Shown here in pieces: positions 6,267-7,127 of a stretch of 7,127 bases of DNA. The position numbers and the translations under genes are program-made. The notes under the pieces were generated by a model, which made no database searches, was not told the origin of the DNA, and saw only the letters and a list, made by a program, of their open reading frames with translations. Numbering within the stretch: the first letter of the stretch is position 1; every line of letters starts with the position of its first letter. This stretch comes from GCA-2746795 sp964643965 (GTDB lineage Bacteria; Chloroflexota; Anaerolineae; Promineifilales; Promineifilaceae). The stretch is from NCBI GenBank assembly GCA_964643965.1, contig CAZXVH010000169.1, positions 1-7,127 of the forward strand, in the 5' to 3' direction.

Positions 6267-6330
6267 GTAGTCGGGTAGTGGGGTAGTCTGATAGTCGGAT
6301 AGTTTGGTAGTCGGATAGTCGGGTAGTCTG
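6267..6330. repeat. Eight tandem copies of an 8-bp repeat, RTAGTCKG
   Basis: On the plus strand the units are GTAGTCGG, GTAGTGGG, GTAGTCTG, ATAGTCGG, ATAGTTTG, GTAGTCGG, ATAGTCGG and GTAGTCTG, exactly end to end. A degraded ninth unit (TAACTTTG) may follow. The array ends immediately before the preferred ATG of the large methyltransferase. Three units equal eight codons, so when read in frame they give a false octapeptide repeat (LPDYPTTK, LSDYQTTP, LPDYMTT). This looks like an intergenic minisatellite rather than coding sequence. It leaves no normal ribosome binding site for the downstream gene. Confidence 0.85.
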
Positions 6331-6352
6331 TAACTTTGCCACTCTGCCACTT

Positions 6353-6874
6353 TCATTCATAAAACTCAGGGGCGACGAAGGGCGCCAAGGCATAACCAAC
6401 GCCCAGAGAAAAAGATTGTTGACGGGGGATCAATCCACCTGTTAATGCCCCAACGGCCCCACCTTTGGCTTTGACATTGGCTTCACCCAACAAATCATCC
6501 ATCACCGGACCAAGTTCTTCACCGGCCAGGACGCGGTTGGCAATCATGGGCGGCAAAAGTAAGCGGCCGGCAGCCCCCACCCCTTCACGGCCGTTTTCAG
6601 CCACCACCACCACCCACCCTTGCAGCAGCAGCCCGAGGGGGTCAACATGTACGCCTCCTTCCAGGCCAATACCGAGGTCAGCGTGGGCGGACTGGCGGGC
6701 AGCGCGGGCGCGATTGCGGGCGCCCCTGATGGTTTCGGCGTCGCTCATGGGCATCTCGCTGACGCCAGAAGGCACAGCCAGCGCGACGATCTCGGCGTCA
6801 GGCCAAATTTGGATGACGATGGTTTCGACGGCGGCAACCTTGGTGGGATTGGTGGAGCCGACCGCTATTTTCAT
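6353..6874 (-). CDS. yjjX: Inosine/xanthosine triphosphatase, YjjX/DUF84 family
   Basis: This 173-residue protein should hydrolyse non-canonical purine nucleoside triphosphates (ITP, XTP) to keep deaminated bases out of nucleic acids, acting in the cytoplasm. Family signs are the N-terminal strand and loop MKIAVGSTNPTKVAAV (1-16), the segment PSGVSEMPMSDAETIRGARN (35-54), GIGLEGGV (67-74) and the C-terminal SFSLGVGYALAPF. Length fits the family. The ATG overlaps the TGA of the upstream 78-aa gene (ATGA at 6871-6874), which points to translational coupling. Its own TGA (6353-6355) overlaps the first possible ATG of the large methyltransferase in the same way, but that second overlap is probably fortuitous. 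The gene is GC-rich, with one ACGGCCGTT at 6587-6595. Confidence 0.9.
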   Translation of the reverse strand: MKIAVGSTNPTKVAAVETIVIQIWPDAEIVALAVPSGVSEMPMSDAETIRGARNRARAARQSAHADLGIGLEGGVHVDPLGLLLQGWVVVVAENGREGVGAAGRLLLPPMIANRVLAGEELGPVMDDLLGEANVKAKGGAVGALTGGLIPRQQSFSLGVGYALAPFVAPEFYE

Positions 6875-7107
6875 GCCCGTTCCCAGCGAATCTCGACTTC
6901 ACCATGTTCATCGAACGCTTTTTGGAATACTTCGAGGAGGTGAGCATCTGCGCCTTCTCGTGTCAGATAGGCCAACGTTTGCTCGTCCAGGTAATAGTCC
7001 TGGTCATCGTAGGTTTCTTCTGTCAGTTCTCTGACGAGGAATTTCAATTCTACTTCGTTAATTTCGCCGATATAGGCGTCTGTTTCTTTGTTGTATAACT
7101 TGATCAT
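6871..7107 (-). CDS. Small acidic conserved-type hypothetical protein (78 aa)
   Basis: The protein begins MIKLYNKETDAYIGEINEVE and is strongly acidic (LTEETYDDQDYYLDEQTLAY), ending EVEIRWERA. The pattern suggests an N-terminal beta hairpin followed by helices, with no membrane segment, cysteine pair or catalytic motif. I recognise no function. The start is the ATG at 7105-7107, because AGGAG lies 5 nt upstream. An in-frame GTG 15 nt further upstream precedes that AGGAG and is less likely. The gene overlaps yjjX by 4 bp and is the first of the visible run of genes. Its promoter must lie beyond the right edge. Confidence 0.8.
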   Translation of the reverse strand: MIKLYNKETDAYIGEINEVELKFLVRELTEETYDDQDYYLDEQTLAYLTREGADAHLLEVFQKAFDEHGEVEIRWERA

Positions 7108-7112
7108 GGCGT

Positions 7113-7117
7113 CTCCT
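7113..7117 (-). promoter_or_regulatory. Ribosome binding site that decides the start of the 78-aa gene
   Basis: A perfect AGGAG on the minus strand stands 5 nt (ACGCC) from the ATG at 7105-7107. It would lie inside the coding region if the upstream GTG were used, so the ATG is preferred. Confidence 0.75.
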
Positions 7118-7127
7118 GTCACTTCTT

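Larger units (their letters stand above)
850..6595. repeat. Dispersed highly iterated palindrome AACGGCCGTT (ten ACGGCCGT cores)
   Basis: Perfect 10-bp copies start at 850, 2545, 3109, 3457, 4428 and 4649. One-mismatch copies start at 3487, 3544 and 4042, and a 9-bp copy (ACGGCCGTT) lies at 6587-6595. All ten share ACGGCCGT, against about 0.1 expected for a given 8-mer in random sequence of this length. All copies fall inside genes, five of them in nurA, and encode TAV, NGR or similar in different frames. Further looser CGGCCG sites occur at about 3101, 4742, 5058 and 5138. This is a genome-style iterated palindrome like HIP1 of cyanobacteria, with a different sequence. Function unknown. Confidence 0.85.

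Noticed and set aside
6267..6330. CRISPR array
   Set aside because: The units are 8 bp, directly adjacent and without spacers.
6267..6356. N-terminal 30 residues of the large methyltransferase as real protein
   Set aside because: They mostly translate the 8-bp repeat array, and the family-like sequence begins only after the ATG at 6264-6266. The longer start is kept as an alternative because its ATG overlaps the yjjX stop.

Overview
All credible genes in this window lie on the minus strand, so the biological order runs from right to left. No RNA gene, CRISPR array or transposase was seen. The organism is probably a bacterium of the Chloroflexota (Anaerolineae/Ardenticatenia type). That is an inference from three things: a NurA plus HAS-barrel pair, a very abundant ACGGCCGT palindrome, and two kinds of short intergenic repeat. 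Nothing in the window fixes the taxon.

Right part (about 4290-7107): a small acidic hypothetical protein of 78 aa overlaps by 4 bp (ATGA) a YjjX/DUF84 inosine/xanthosine triphosphatase. Next comes an array of eight 8-bp repeats, then a large zinc-ribbon DNA methyltransferase of the COG1743 type. After it is a 107-bp gap holding an imperfect palindrome built from four ACAAAG/CTTTGT boxes.

Middle and left part (1-4182): a NurA-domain nuclease is followed 23 bp later by a compact type II restriction-modification pair. The pair consists of a PD-(D/E)XK endonuclease with a putative zinc knuckle and a C5-cytosine methyltransferase. The methyltransferase is circularly permuted: motifs IX and X come first, followed by motifs I-VIII. 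Eleven bases after it begins a HAS-barrel protein that runs off the left edge and had to be read directly from the sequence. NurA and HAS-barrel proteins belong with the HerA DNA-translocase machinery, so a HerA-like ATPase is expected just beyond the left edge. The AT-rich restriction-modification pair therefore appears to have been inserted between nurA and the HAS-barrel gene of a GC-rich operon.

Functional reading: the window combines nucleotide-pool cleaning (YjjX), DNA end processing (NurA with presumed HerA), one orphan-looking DNA methyltransferase, and one complete restriction-modification system. In both restriction-modification genes the stop codon TAG lies inside the ribosome binding site of the next gene, which suggests that endonuclease, methyltransferase and HAS-barrel protein are translated from one transcript.
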